From assembly GCA_945952225.1 (NCBI GenBank), contig CAMFHP010000011.1, positions 1 through 64,000 on the forward strand: a DNA stretch of 64,000 nucleotides, read 5' to 3'. Each line of letters begins with the position of its first letter. Within the stretch, counting starts at the first letter, position 1. The notes below the pieces were generated by a model. That model did not search any database, was not told the origin of the DNA, and saw only the letters and a list, made by a program, of their open reading frames with translations. Of the stretch, positions 8,392-17,422 are shown in pieces. Source of the DNA: an uncultured Myxococcaceae bacterium (GTDB lineage Bacteria > Myxococcota_A > Polyangia > Polyangiales > Ga0077539). A program made the position numbers and the translations under genes.

Positions 8392-9555
8392 TCACCCCTG
8401 CGCGAGGTGCTGCGCGACGGCCACCGCGTGCGCGAGCCGACGCCCCGCGCGACCGACTCCGAGCGAGGCCGCTTCGTCGACGGTCACACCGCGCGACGCG
8501 AGAAACTCCGTCGCCGTGCCCACGCGCCCGTGGGCCATCACCCGCGCGAGCACGCGCAGGTCGATCACCCGCGAAGGCACCGGCGCCCCCGCCGCATCGA
8601 GGAGCGCCGCGGGATGGTCTCCCCACATGCAGAGCACGTCGTCGTCGCGGAGAAACTCCGTCCACGCGCGCAGCATCGCGTCGCGCGGCGGGGCCTGCGT
8701 GAGCGACGACGCGTCGAGTCCGGTCTGCCGCGGCGTGCCCGGCGCGAGCGGTCCTTCGGGGCGCGCGACGGCTTCGAAGCGCTCGCCCGTGTCGAGGCGC
8801 ACGGCGGCCAGGTGGATGAGCTCCGGCGCGCGAGAGACTCCGGGCTCGTGGGGCCACACGTTGCCCTCGGCGGCCACGCAGACCACCTTCGCGGCGCGCA
8901 GCGGGGCCGTCACCGGCTCCTTCGGCGGACGCGCTCCCCGGGGCTTGCGCATGCGTCCGTTGCGCTGCGTCTCGGCGCAGGCCACCTGCGCGTCGATCAT
9001 CGCGCGAAAGGGCGTGAGCATCGGGCGAAAGCGCTCCACGTCGCCTTCGAGCGCGCCGAGCACGTAGACCAGGGCCTCGATGGTCGACACACACTGCGCC
9101 GCGGGCTCGCGACGGATGCGGTACTGACTCGGCTCCGCGGGCGTGATCGAGAGCCGCGGGAGCGCCGCGAGCGTGGGGTTCGCCTGCACGACCTTGCGCG
9201 CGTTGGTCCACGTGCCGTCGACGACGACGAGCGTGAGGTCTTCGCGCGGCGGATCGACGGTCACATCGCGCGCGTCGGCGCCGGGAAAGAGCAGCGCCGT
9301 AGGCCGCGACGGGTCACGGAGCGCGCGCTGCACGGCGCCGTGCTCGCCCCAGTGGATGCCCACGTGGAGCTCGGAGTTGGGCAGGCACAGGCTCGCCATG
9401 CGCGCGGTGCCGATGGGCACGTCGCGCTCGCGCGGGTGCTGGAGCAGCAGCACGCGGGTGCGCGTCTCGATCGCGGTGAGGTGCGCGCACCAGCAGTAGC
9501 GCGCGGGGCGTCGACACCGGAGGCACGTCTCGCGCGGCGCGTCGGAGGTCGTCAT
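8392..9555 (-). CDS. DTW-domain tRNA-uridine aminocarboxypropyltransferase with exonuclease-like C-terminal domain
   Basis: 387 residues from ATG 9555. The N-terminal part has the zinc pair CLRCRRPARYCWC, a LLLQHPRE motif, the DTW signature VVDGTWTNA and CVSTIEAL, the catalytic features of DTW enzymes (TapT/TuaA type) that make acp3U in tRNA. After about residue 245 a separate domain begins: APELIHLAAVRLDTGERFEAVARPEGPL, then TGLDASSL and RVIDLRVLARV. This resembles the layout of DEDD 3'-5' exonucleases (strand, E-x-F-E, P, TG-x..., late D) but lacks the first acidic pair. The fusion is unusual; the second domain may be non-catalytic. The assignment of that half is tentative. Confidence 0.8.
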   Translation of the reverse strand: MTTSDAPRETCLRCRRPARYCWCAHLTAIETRTRVLLLQHPRERDVPIGTARMASLCLPNSELHVGIHWGEHGAVQRALRDPSRPTALLFPGADARDVTVDPPREDLTLVVVDGTWTNARKVVQANPTLAALPRLSITPAEPSQYRIRREPAAQCVSTIEALVYVLGALEGDVERFRPMLTPFRAMIDAQVACAETQRNGRMRKPRGARPPKEPVTAPLRAAKVVCVAAEGNVWPHEPGVSRAPELIHLAAVRLDTGERFEAVARPEGPLAPGTPRQTGLDASSLTQAPPRDAMLRAWTEFLRDDDVLCMWGDHPAALLDAAGAPVPSRVIDLRVLARVMAHGRVGTATEFLASRGVTVDEAASLGVGRAGRRLAHAVAVAQHLAQG

Positions 9556-9743
9556 GGCGGGGCGCGCGTGTACCGCCTCGGGCGCTCCCCGCGCAATGGC
9601 GAGCGTCGTCGTTCCGCCATGGCGGCCGCCACCCCCCCACCACCCTCCGCCACCCGGGGGGCCTTGCCAGTTGATCGCCGAAAACACCGTGAAAATAGGG
9701 CTGGAACGTCGCTTGAGAGGCCGTCGCGACGGAGGCGATGACC

Positions 9744-10520
9744 ATGATCCCAACGACACAATTTTCGACGAGGTTCCTTCGGTGCGCGCTTGCGATGGCG
9801 GCGGTGTTTCACGCGCTCGCGGGCTGCGCGCCCGTCGACGACGACCCTCCCGACGACCTCGCCGTCGAGGCGGTGGTGCACGGCACCCGAGACCGCGGCG
9901 CGCACCCGGCGGTGGTGGCCCTGCGACGCGCCGACGGAGCCCTCTGCACGGGCACGCTCATCGCGCGAGACCGCGTGCTCACGGCCCGACACTGCGTGAG
10001 CGAGACCGCCGAGACCGTGCAGTGCGACGGACGGCGCGACGTGTTCGGCACCTTCGCCGCGCGCGACTTCGAAGTGGTCACCGACGACGACGGGCTGCGC
10101 GGCGCCGTGGCGGCGCGGGTGACGGCCGTGCGGGTGCCCGACGCGGCGATGCTCTGCGGCAACGACGTGGCGCTGCTCGTGCTCGACCGCGCGCTTCCCC
10201 TCACGCCGGTGGCCCTGCGCACGCGGGCTCCGACGGTGGGCGATGCGCTCGTGGTGGTGGGCTACGGGCGACGCGGAGACTCGGCGCGCGCGGGCGTGGG
10301 CGAGCGCTTTCAACGGGCCAACGTGCGGGTCACCGCGGTGGGCGCGCGAGAGTTCTCCACGGGCGAGGGGACGTGCCAGGGAGACAGCGGCGGTCCGGCC
10401 CTCGACGCGCGCACGGGCGAGCTCGTGGGCGTGCTCTCGCGCGGCGCGCTCCAGTGTGTGGGCGACGCGGGAACGCTCTGGACCCGCGCTTCCACGGCCC
10501 GCGCGCTGCTCGGGTTGTGA
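9744..10520 (+). CDS. Secreted trypsin-like serine protease, lipoprotein
   Basis: The chymotrypsin triad is visible: His in TARHC (about residue 85), Asp in GNDVALLVL (about 147), Ser in CQGDSGGP (about 215). The N-terminus is a signal with lipobox ALAGC at about residue 28, so the mature enzyme is a lipid-anchored S1 protease of about 230 residues. Two in-frame ATGs exist; I prefer 9744 because GGAGG ends 8 nt upstream, whereas the ATG at 9738 is only 2 nt from it. Cysteine pairs around His and Ser fit disulfides. Substrate unknown; a predation or processing role is inference. Confidence 0.88.
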   Translation: MIPTTQFSTRFLRCALAMAAVFHALAGCAPVDDDPPDDLAVEAVVHGTRDRGAHPAVVALRRADGALCTGTLIARDRVLTARHCVSETAETVQCDGRRDVFGTFAARDFEVVTDDDGLRGAVAARVTAVRVPDAAMLCGNDVALLVLDRALPLTPVALRTRAPTVGDALVVVGYGRRGDSARAGVGERFQRANVRVTAVGAREFSTGEGTCQGDSGGPALDARTGELVGVLSRGALQCVGDAGTLWTRASTARALLGL

Positions 10521-10527
10521 CCGTCGG

Positions 10528-13500
10528 TCAGGTGAAGAGCAGGCCGAACTCGCGGCCGAACTCCGCGGGCTGCGGACGGTCGTGCGGCGAGCGCGCCGTC
10601 GACGCGCGGAGGAGCTTCGTGAGCGCGCTGGGAAAGCCCCGCGTGCGCTCCAGGTCGTCGAGCGGATCGCGCTGCATGTGCGACAGGATGCGGTCGCGCA
10701 TCGAGGGCACGTCGTCGAAGAAGGTGCGGCCCGTGAGCACGTTGTAGACGGTGCCCGCGAGGGCGTAGACGTCGGCGCGCGCGTCGAGCTCCATGGGGTC
10801 GAGCACCTGCTCGGGCGCGAGGTAGCCCGGCGTGCCCGCGACGAAGCGGCCGACGGCCTCCTGCGAGACCTTCATCGCGCGCACCATGCCGAAGTCGATG
10901 ACCACGGTGCTGAGCGGCGGCGTGCGCGCGGGGTCGCGGTGCTTCGCGGGATCGAAGGTCTCGCCGCCCTGAAGGGGCAGTCGCAGCCAGAGGTTCGCGG
11001 GCTTGATGTCGCGATGCACCAGCCCCGCCGCGTGGAGCGCCGCGAGCCCCGCGCACGTCTCGGGCACCACCTGACGGAGCTCGAAGAGCGACATGAGCCG
11101 CGCGCCCGCATACATCCGCAGGTCGGCGCCGATGAGGTACTCGAGCACCAGAAAGGGCACGCCGTTCGAGACGCCGCGGTCGATGATGTTCGCGACGTGC
11201 GGGTGGTAGAGCCCCGCGAGCGCGCGCGCCTCGTCGGTGAACGACGCGAGGATGCCCGCGCGCTCCTTCTCGTTGGCGTCGGCGAGCGCGTCGGCCTTGG
11301 GGATCTTGAGCACGAAGAGGCGATCGGCGCCGGGCTTGCGCACGAGCCACACGGTGCCCACGCCGCCCTCGCCGAGGGGGCGCACGAGCTCGTAGCCCTC
11401 GATCACCTGCGGGCCCTGCTTCTTCGCGGCAGGCGGCGGCGGCGGCGTGCGTCGCACCGCGGCGGTCACCGCAGCCTCGACGAGCGCCGTGGTCACCGGA
11501 CCGAGCGAGCCGAACCACACGCCGAGCGCCGACTGGTCGCGCTGACGGATCGCGCGGGCCACGAGGGCCGCCACGCGCGGCGCGTTCTCCGAGCCGAAGC
11601 CCTCGTCGTGCTCCGAGGGGTGGAGCGCCTTCACCGGGTCTTCGAGGGCCGTGTGCAGTCGCTCCGCGGCGAGGGCGAGGGTGAGGCACTGCGCTTCGAG
11701 CGTGGGCCGCGCCCCCGAGGCCGAGCTGAACTGCGCGAGCGCGTCGGCCATGCCCAGCAGCGCGCGCGCGAGCTCGGTGTCCGTCGCGTGGAGCTCACCG
11801 AGCGCGTGGGCCACGGTCTCCTGCCACACGCCGTCGGCGGCCTTCGGGCGGAACGAGTCGCGTCGACCGGCCACGTCGGACGAGATCGTCGCGCGCGGCG
11901 TCTCGACCGACACCGATCCGCGGATCACGTCGGCGAGTTCGGCCGCGCGTTCGAGGGCCTTCGCGTCGATCATGGGCAGCGCGCGCGCGAGCTGGAGCAG
12001 CGTCGTCGGGCGGTCGATCACCAGCGCCCACCACGCCGCGAAGGGACCGAGCCAGCGCAGGTCGTCGAACTCGCCGAGGGCCGTGCCGCGCGTCGTGTCG
12101 ACGAGGCGCCACAAGAGCGCGCTCATCGCCATCGAGAGCCGCGGAGGCAGCAGCCGCGAGCCGTCGACGAGCCCATCCACCTTGCGGAGCCAGAGGCACG
12201 TGTGGTGCGCCGTGGGGCCGCGTCCGGGGCCGAGGTCGGGCTCTTCACCGCACGCGTCGAGGGCGTAGCTCCCGAGGCGGATCGCGAGCACCTCCAGCGC
12301 GAGGAGCGTCTCTTCGTCGCCGTCTCCCTCGCGGCGTCGACGGTGCACCTCGTCGAGGAGCGCGGCGGGCGCGTGCGCGATGGTGTCCCAGGTCTCTTCG
12401 AGGTCCGGCGACGGAACGGGCGAGCTCGACGGCGCCGTGGCGAGCAGCGGCCCCCAGAGGCCCAGCGCGAGCGAGCGCGCGATGCCCTCGACGGCGTTGA
12501 GACCCGCGGCGCGACGGCGGGCCGTGGGCTCGGTGAGGGCCACGCGGCGGGCCTCTTGAAACGTCGACGCGAGCGCACCGGCGAAGCGCGCGGCGCGGGC
12601 GTCGGCCTCTTCGTCGTCGTACTGCGAGGCGAGGCGCACGAGGTTTTCGAGGCCCGTTTCGAGGTCGAGGGGGTCGCGCTCGGCGCCGTCGATGGGGTCG
12701 GTGACCGTGAGCACGTCGAGCCAGCGGCGCCACTCTTCGGTGGAGTCCCAGCGGTGCCGACGCGCGCGCTCGCGGAGCAGACGGAGCGGCGTTTCGAGCG
12801 TGTGGATGTGCTCTCCGCGACGCCAGAGCGCGGCCAGTCCGCGGGCGAGGGCGCGCGCCGCGATGCCGCCGCCGTCACCCGCGAGGATGCGCTGCGTGAG
12901 GCGATCCCAGAGATCACGGCGGTCGGCCATGAGGTACGGCGTCGAGGCCGCGAGGGCGCTGAGCACCAGCGGGTCGGCGTTGCGGTCGTCGATGAGCGAC
13001 GCGAGCTCGCTGCCGAAGACCCGCAGGCGCTCGGGGCCCATCGAGGCGAGGGCCGTCACCGCGCGCTGTCGCAGCAGGGGAGACTCGCTGCGCATCCAGT
13101 CGAGCACGGTGCCTTCGAGGCCGTCGAGCACGCCCGCGATGCGTCCGAGCGCGCGGGCCGCGTGCACCCACACCATGTGCTCGGGGTGGAGCAGCAGCGG
13201 TTGCAGCACCTTCAGCGTGCGCGCCACCACCTCGGGATCATCCGTGGGAATGCCCCGCCCGAACGCTTCGAGGCACCGCGCGGCGAGCACCCGTCCGCGG
13301 AGCGTTCCGCGCGCGGGCTGGGCCACGAGCTGTTCGAAGGTGCCCGCCGTACGCCACAGCCACGGGCCCATCTCGGGGAGCTGCAACGCGCTCGCGCCCG
13401 CCTCCCACACGAGGATGTCGAGCCGCGCGCGCACCTGGGCGTGCGAGGGGTCCGCGAGCCACGCGCCGTCGCCCACGAGGGGCGCACATCGGAGCGCGTC

Positions 13501-13878
13501 GACGAGGGGGCCTTCGAGCACACGTCCCTGGGCCACCGTGGGCACGATCGCGCGGTGCGCGTCGACGTCGGCCGCGGCCTGGAGCACCGCCGCGATGCGC
13601 GCATCGGAGCGGGTCACGCTCGCGGCGCACCACGCGAGGAGCACCACCCCCGCGCGCGTCGAGAGGGCCTTCGAGAGCTCCCCGAGCCCGTGCGTCGAGC
13701 GGGTGTACGTGGGGAGCATGCGGTCGAGCACGTCGGCGGCCTCGCGGGCCTTCGGGCTCAGGGTGATCGTCTCGTGGTGCGACGTGCGCCACCAGGCGAG
13801 CAGCGCCTCCATCGTGCCCGGCGTCGCGAGCTCGGAGATCAGCGTCTGGAAACTCTCGTTGAGCGCAGAGGGAAGCAT
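10528..13878 (-). CDS. Ser/Thr protein kinase with long HEAT-like N-terminus and C-terminal kinase domain
   Basis: 1116 residues. The Hanks-type kinase domain is at the C-terminus (about 825-1115): glycine loop GEGGVGTVW, Lys in FVLKIP, HRDIKPANL, VIDFGMV, a GTPGYLAPEQ activation segment, then RADVYAL. It appears active. The first 820 residues are helical with repeated hydrophobic patterns (LHPEHMVWVHAARALGRIAG, RQRAVTALASMG) typical of HEAT/ARM repeats; no membrane segment is obvious. Most bacterial kinases of this class have the kinase domain at the N-terminus, so this layout is reversed and suggests a scaffold-type input domain. Neighbours give no clear substrate. Confidence 0.85.
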   Translation of the reverse strand: MLPSALNESFQTLISELATPGTMEALLAWWRTSHHETITLSPKAREAADVLDRMLPTYTRSTHGLGELSKALSTRAGVVLLAWCAASVTRSDARIAAVLQAAADVDAHRAIVPTVAQGRVLEGPLVDALRCAPLVGDGAWLADPSHAQVRARLDILVWEAGASALQLPEMGPWLWRTAGTFEQLVAQPARGTLRGRVLAARCLEAFGRGIPTDDPEVVARTLKVLQPLLLHPEHMVWVHAARALGRIAGVLDGLEGTVLDWMRSESPLLRQRAVTALASMGPERLRVFGSELASLIDDRNADPLVLSALAASTPYLMADRRDLWDRLTQRILAGDGGGIAARALARGLAALWRRGEHIHTLETPLRLLRERARRHRWDSTEEWRRWLDVLTVTDPIDGAERDPLDLETGLENLVRLASQYDDEEADARAARFAGALASTFQEARRVALTEPTARRRAAGLNAVEGIARSLALGLWGPLLATAPSSSPVPSPDLEETWDTIAHAPAALLDEVHRRRREGDGDEETLLALEVLAIRLGSYALDACGEEPDLGPGRGPTAHHTCLWLRKVDGLVDGSRLLPPRLSMAMSALLWRLVDTTRGTALGEFDDLRWLGPFAAWWALVIDRPTTLLQLARALPMIDAKALERAAELADVIRGSVSVETPRATISSDVAGRRDSFRPKAADGVWQETVAHALGELHATDTELARALLGMADALAQFSSASGARPTLEAQCLTLALAAERLHTALEDPVKALHPSEHDEGFGSENAPRVAALVARAIRQRDQSALGVWFGSLGPVTTALVEAAVTAAVRRTPPPPPAAKKQGPQVIEGYELVRPLGEGGVGTVWLVRKPGADRLFVLKIPKADALADANEKERAGILASFTDEARALAGLYHPHVANIIDRGVSNGVPFLVLEYLIGADLRMYAGARLMSLFELRQVVPETCAGLAALHAAGLVHRDIKPANLWLRLPLQGGETFDPAKHRDPARTPPLSTVVIDFGMVRAMKVSQEAVGRFVAGTPGYLAPEQVLDPMELDARADVYALAGTVYNVLTGRTFFDDVPSMRDRILSHMQRDPLDDLERTRGFPSALTKLLRASTARSPHDRPQPAEFGREFGLLFT

Positions 13879-13963
13879 CGGCCGCGCGACGATAGTCGAG
13901 CCGCGCGTCGCGTGCGCAGCGGGTGCTCACCGCTCCAACTTTTTTGAGGTCCGTGGCGCGGGC

Positions 13964-14716
13964 TCAGCGGGCGAGCTTTGCCATCACGGCGCGCGCGATG
14001 GACTCCACCAGCGCGGCGTCGGGTGCGTCGGACGTGGGCGGGGTGTTCGTCTGCGGTGTGCGCTGCGCGCGTGCTGCGTTCGCGAGGCCCAGGAGCTTCT
14101 GGATCTCCGCGTCGGGGAGCGGCGTGGCCCCGCCCGCGGTGCGCGCCGCGAGGGTGATCTTCGCCGTGTGCTCGATGGTCTCGGTCATGATGACGCCCTC
14201 GCGCGCCGTGTCGCAGAGCACCACCGAGCCGTGCCGCGCGAGCATGAAGGCATCGCAGCGCGCGAGGAGCGCGCGGATCGCGTCGGGCACGTCGCGCGTG
14301 GTGGGCGAGCTGTAGGGCACGCTGGGCACCTCGCCGATCGCGAAGAGGATCTCGGGCACCACCGGGCGGTCGAAGGAGAGGCCCGCCACGGTGAGCCCCA
14401 CGGCGCAGGGCGGATGGGCGTGCACCACGCAGCGAACGTCGTCGCGCACGCGGTAGATCTCCAGGTGCATGAGGAGCTCGGTGGAGGGGCGTCCGCCGGA
14501 GACCACGCGGCCGTCGAGGGTGAGCTTCACGAGGTCGTCGGGGCGCAGCTCTCCCTTGTGCGAACCCGAAGGGGTGCAGAGGAGGTAGCGGTCGCCCATG
14601 CGGGCCGAGAGGTTGCCGTCGAGCGGGCCGATGAGCCCGCGGTCGTAGAGGGCGCGGCCGGCGTCGCAGAGTTCGCGACGCAGCGAGGATTCGGAGGTGC
14701 GTGCGGGCGGTGCCAT
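13964..14716 (-). CDS. Class II aldolase/adducin-family protein
   Basis: 250 residues. LDGNLSAR, TPSGSHKG, the zinc histidines in VVHAHPP, and a third His in ARHGSVVL match L-fuculose-phosphate/L-ribulose-phosphate aldolase-type enzymes. The final 45 residues (NAARAQRTPQTNTPP then a short helix ending VMAKLAR) extend beyond the fold, like the peptide tails of microcompartment-associated aldolases, though no shell genes are nearby. Reaction expected: aldol cleavage or epimerisation of a phosphorylated sugar or methylthio-ribulose. The specific substrate is unknown. Confidence 0.8.
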   Translation of the reverse strand: MAPPARTSESSLRRELCDAGRALYDRGLIGPLDGNLSARMGDRYLLCTPSGSHKGELRPDDLVKLTLDGRVVSGGRPSTELLMHLEIYRVRDDVRCVVHAHPPCAVGLTVAGLSFDRPVVPEILFAIGEVPSVPYSSPTTRDVPDAIRALLARCDAFMLARHGSVVLCDTAREGVIMTETIEHTAKITLAARTAGGATPLPDAEIQKLLGLANAARAQRTPQTNTPPTSDAPDAALVESIARAVMAKLAR

Positions 14717-14860
14717 CGGGGCGCGCGAGGCTAGCAGAGACGCCCCGCGTCATGCGCGGCGGTTGCGAAGCGGAAGCCCGGTCGTATAGGGTCGCGCCGC
14801 GACGGGCCCTCACGGTCACGAAGGGCCGTTTCGACCGCAGAAAAGGAGCACCACCCGCCC

Positions 14861-16822
14861 ATGACCACCGAGGCGACTGTCCGCTTCGACGGACGCATCC
14901 TCCACCTCACGGAGGACGCCGACCTCCTCCGCCGTCAGCTCGACGGCGAGCGTCTCGCGTGGGACCCCGCGCGCAAGCTCATCGACAACATCTCGACCGA
15001 TGAGCTCACCCCCGGCTGGGTCTGTTACTACTACGACGAGACCCTCGCGGAGTACTGCCTGGTGGGCCTGCGCGGCGGGCTGATCCAGCGCAATTCCATC
15101 AAGGGCGGCGGCTTCTCGGTGATCGTCTCGGGGCGCTCGAAGGGCTGCGGCTCGTCGCGCGAGACGGCGCCGTACTCCGAGCTCAAGTCCGGCGTGCGCC
15201 TCGTGATCGCCGAGAACATCGAGAAGATCTACGGCCAGAACGCGCAGAACATCGGGCTCCTCACGAGCACCGACCTCGGGCTCGTGGCGCGCATCGAGCG
15301 CGGCGAAGAGATTCCCCTGAGCGAGTTCACGCGCGGCCTCGACCCCATCTCCGCCGACATCGTGCGCCTCGGCGGGCTCTTCGAATACTCGAAGGCCCGC
15401 GTGCGCGGAGAGGTCTCGCCGCCCACCATCGCCACGCCCGCGCGTCCGATGACCCTCTGCGAGAAGATCATCGCCTCGCACTGTGTGGTCGACGCGCGCA
15501 ACGACACCGTGGGCGTGACCGCCGTGGCGCCGGGCGACGCCCTGTTCGTGCGCGCCGACGTGCGCTTCTCCCACGAGTACGTGACCCCCATGGCCGACGC
15601 GCTCTTTCGCGCGGCCTTCGGCGACGACGCGAAGGTCACCGACCCGTCGAGCGTGTACACGTTCCGCGATCACCTCACCTTCCTCGACGACGTGATGCCC
15701 GAGGCCCACGTGAAGATGGGGCTCCGTCCCGTCGCGCGTCGCCTCGCGGTCGTGCAGGAGGATTTCTCCCGCGCCCAGGGCGTGAAGCACTACGGCGAGG
15801 TCGAGAACAAGGTGGGCAAGGGGTCCTACGCGATCTGCCACAACGCGGTGATCGAAGACATCGCGCTGCCCGGACAGGTCGTCGCGGGCACCGACTCGCA
15901 CACCTGCATGGCGGGCGCGCTCGGGTGCTTCGCGTTCGGCGTGGGCAGCACCGACATGGCCAACGCGTGGTTCACCCGCGACGTGCGCGTGAAGGTTCCC
16001 GAGAGCGTGAAGGTGCACCTGCGCGGTGCGCTGCGGCCTGGCGTGTCGGCCAAGGACGCGATGCTCCACCTGCTCTCGCAGCCCTATTTCAAAGAGGGCA
16101 AGGGCATCGGCAAGGTGCTGGAGTTCACGGGCGACGGCACGCGCGGACTCTCCCTCGACGAGCGCGCGACGCTCACGAACATGTCCGTCGAGGCGGGCGG
16201 CTTCACGGGCATCATCGAGGCCGACGAGACCGTGGTGCAGTTCATCGCGAAGCACCGTGGAGTGAACGCCGACGGCGTGCGCGCGCGCATCGTGACCGCC
16301 GACGAGGGAGCCCACTACGCCCACGCGTTCGACATCGACCTCGGCGCGCTCGTGCCCATGGTCGCGACGCCCGGTGACCCGCGCAACGGCGTGGCCCTCG
16401 ACGCGCTCCCGGCGCCCGTGAAGATCGACATCGCCTACGCGGGGAGCTGCACCGGCGGCAAGAAGGCCGACATGGACATGTACGCCTCCGTGCTCGCCCG
16501 CGCGCTCGAACAGGGACGCACCGTGGCGCCGGGCGTGAAGCTCATCATCCAGTTCGGCTCGCAGGACATCCGTGAGTACGCCGAGCGCCAGGGCTACGTC
16601 GACGTGTTCCACCGCGCGGGCGCGGAGCTCATCAACCCGTCGTGCGGCGCGTGCATCCGCGCGGGGCCCGGCGTGAGCAGCACCGCCGAGCAGGTGACCG
16701 TCAGCGCGATCAACCGCAACTTTCCGGGCCGCAGCGGCCCCGGCAAGGTGTACCTGGCCTCGCCGTACGTCGTCGCCGCAAGCGCCATCGCGGGCCACAT
16801 CGTCGGCCCCGACGCGGTCTGA
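14861..16822 (+). CDS. Aconitase-family hydratase with the swivel (LeuD-like) domain at the N-terminus
   Basis: 653 residues in reversed domain order. Residues about 1-175 are the swivel domain, with GRSKGCGSSRE followed by SGVRLVIAENIEKIYGQNAQNIGLL. Residues about 205-653 are the Fe-S core, with GTDSHTCMAG and NPSCGACIRAGPG supplying the three cluster cysteines, plus IAYAGSCTGGK. This order resembles AcnB but without AcnB's N-terminal HEAT domain, and differs from AcnA and from separate LeuC/LeuD. It should hydrate/dehydrate a tricarboxylic-type substrate (citrate/isocitrate, homocitrate or isopropylmalate); which one is uncertain. The upstream gap of 144 nt to the divergent aldolase gene must hold its promoter. 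Confidence 0.85.
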   Translation: MTTEATVRFDGRILHLTEDADLLRRQLDGERLAWDPARKLIDNISTDELTPGWVCYYYDETLAEYCLVGLRGGLIQRNSIKGGGFSVIVSGRSKGCGSSRETAPYSELKSGVRLVIAENIEKIYGQNAQNIGLLTSTDLGLVARIERGEEIPLSEFTRGLDPISADIVRLGGLFEYSKARVRGEVSPPTIATPARPMTLCEKIIASHCVVDARNDTVGVTAVAPGDALFVRADVRFSHEYVTPMADALFRAAFGDDAKVTDPSSVYTFRDHLTFLDDVMPEAHVKMGLRPVARRLAVVQEDFSRAQGVKHYGEVENKVGKGSYAICHNAVIEDIALPGQVVAGTDSHTCMAGALGCFAFGVGSTDMANAWFTRDVRVKVPESVKVHLRGALRPGVSAKDAMLHLLSQPYFKEGKGIGKVLEFTGDGTRGLSLDERATLTNMSVEAGGFTGIIEADETVVQFIAKHRGVNADGVRARIVTADEGAHYAHAFDIDLGALVPMVATPGDPRNGVALDALPAPVKIDIAYAGSCTGGKKADMDMYASVLARALEQGRTVAPGVKLIIQFGSQDIREYAERQGYVDVFHRAGAELINPSCGACIRAGPGVSSTAEQVTVSAINRNFPGRSGPGKVYLASPYVVAASAIAGHIVGPDAV

Positions 16823-16970
16823 TCCGCGCGCGTTTCTCCTGCCCATCCTGGTGTCGACGACTGCGGTCGTTGGAGCGCGGTGAGCGCATTGGGCCCGGGG
16901 TTTCCGTTGGTCACCGCCGGGCTCGTGTGCGAATCGCACCGGGCGCTGCCCGGCGCTCCCAGAAGCGGGC

Positions 16971-17124
16971 GCATTGCGATGCAGCGTCGGAGGCCGCTCC
17001 GACGCGACCGCACACACCAGCCCGGGGTGACCAACGGGAACCCCGGGCGCATCACATTGCAGCGTCGGAGGCGACTCCGACGCGACCGCACACAACAGCC
17101 CGGGGTGACCTTCGGGAACCCCGG
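16971..17124 (+). repeat. Two tandem copies of a ~76-bp repeat, each with a perfect 8-bp hairpin
   Basis: Copy 1 is 16971-17046 and copy 2 is 17049-17124. Both contain the hairpin cgtcggag-NNNN-ctccgacg (loops gccg at 16993-16996 and gcga at 17071-17074), then gcgaccgcacaca, agcccggggtgacc and gggaaccccgg. An inverted, diverged third copy of the last part lies at 16893-16931. The composition suggests a REP/MITE-like dispersed repeat, or tandem RNA hairpins after the aconitase gene. The type is not one I can name. Confidence 0.75.
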
Positions 17125-17130
17125 CGCTGC

Positions 17131-17230
17131 GGGCGCGATGGGCGCCGTGGGCGCGATGGGCGCCGTGGGCGCGATTGGCGCCGTGGGCGCGATGGGCGCG
17201 ATGGGCGCCGTGGGCACCTCGGGCACCTCG
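17131..17230 (+). repeat. 9-bp tandem array (gggcgcgat / gggcgccgt)
   Basis: About eleven copies of a 9-bp unit alternate gggcgcgat and gggcgccgt, with the last units changed to gggcacctc. In one frame it would encode Gly-Ala-Met/Gly-Ala-Val triplets, collagen-like in look, but no start codon or ribosome site supports a protein. Such arrays are prone to copy-number change. Confidence 0.7.
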
Positions 17231-17422
17231 GGCCGCGCCCACGCACCGCGCGGTGACCGGGGAGGGCCACGGTGGACACGTCGAAGCCCTCCGTGGTCGC
17301 CGCGGGGTGTGACCGGCGGGGCGCCCGGCGTCGCCTCGGCGTCGAGGGGCTGCGTGGCGCGCGCGCGGGGCTGCGCCTCGGCACCGCGGGAGCGCGTGGC
17401 GCGCTGTGATAGGGTGCGACCC

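Larger units (their letters stand above)
16823..17422. other. 600-bp non-coding spacer rich in repeats
   Basis: I see no convincing gene between the aconitase and the Uma2 gene. One frame stays open across it, but its translation is dominated by Arg-rich repeats and Gly-Ala-Met/Val triplets. The spacer holds an inverted pair (16893-16931 against 17009-17048), a direct repeat of about 76 bp in two copies (16971-17046 and 17049-17124) and a 9-bp tandem array (17131-17230). Its last 190 bp may hold the Uma2 promoter; no hexamers stand out. Confidence 0.6.

Noticed and set aside
10310-11689. Second kinase-region frame on the minus strand
   Set aside because: Frame-shifted shadow of the real kinase, Arg/Pro-rich, no motifs.
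16880-17422. A collagen-like protein encoded across the repeat island
   Set aside because: The frame is open, but it has no ribosome site, its translation is repeat-driven and it would fuse to the Uma2 protein, whose natural start is at 17423.
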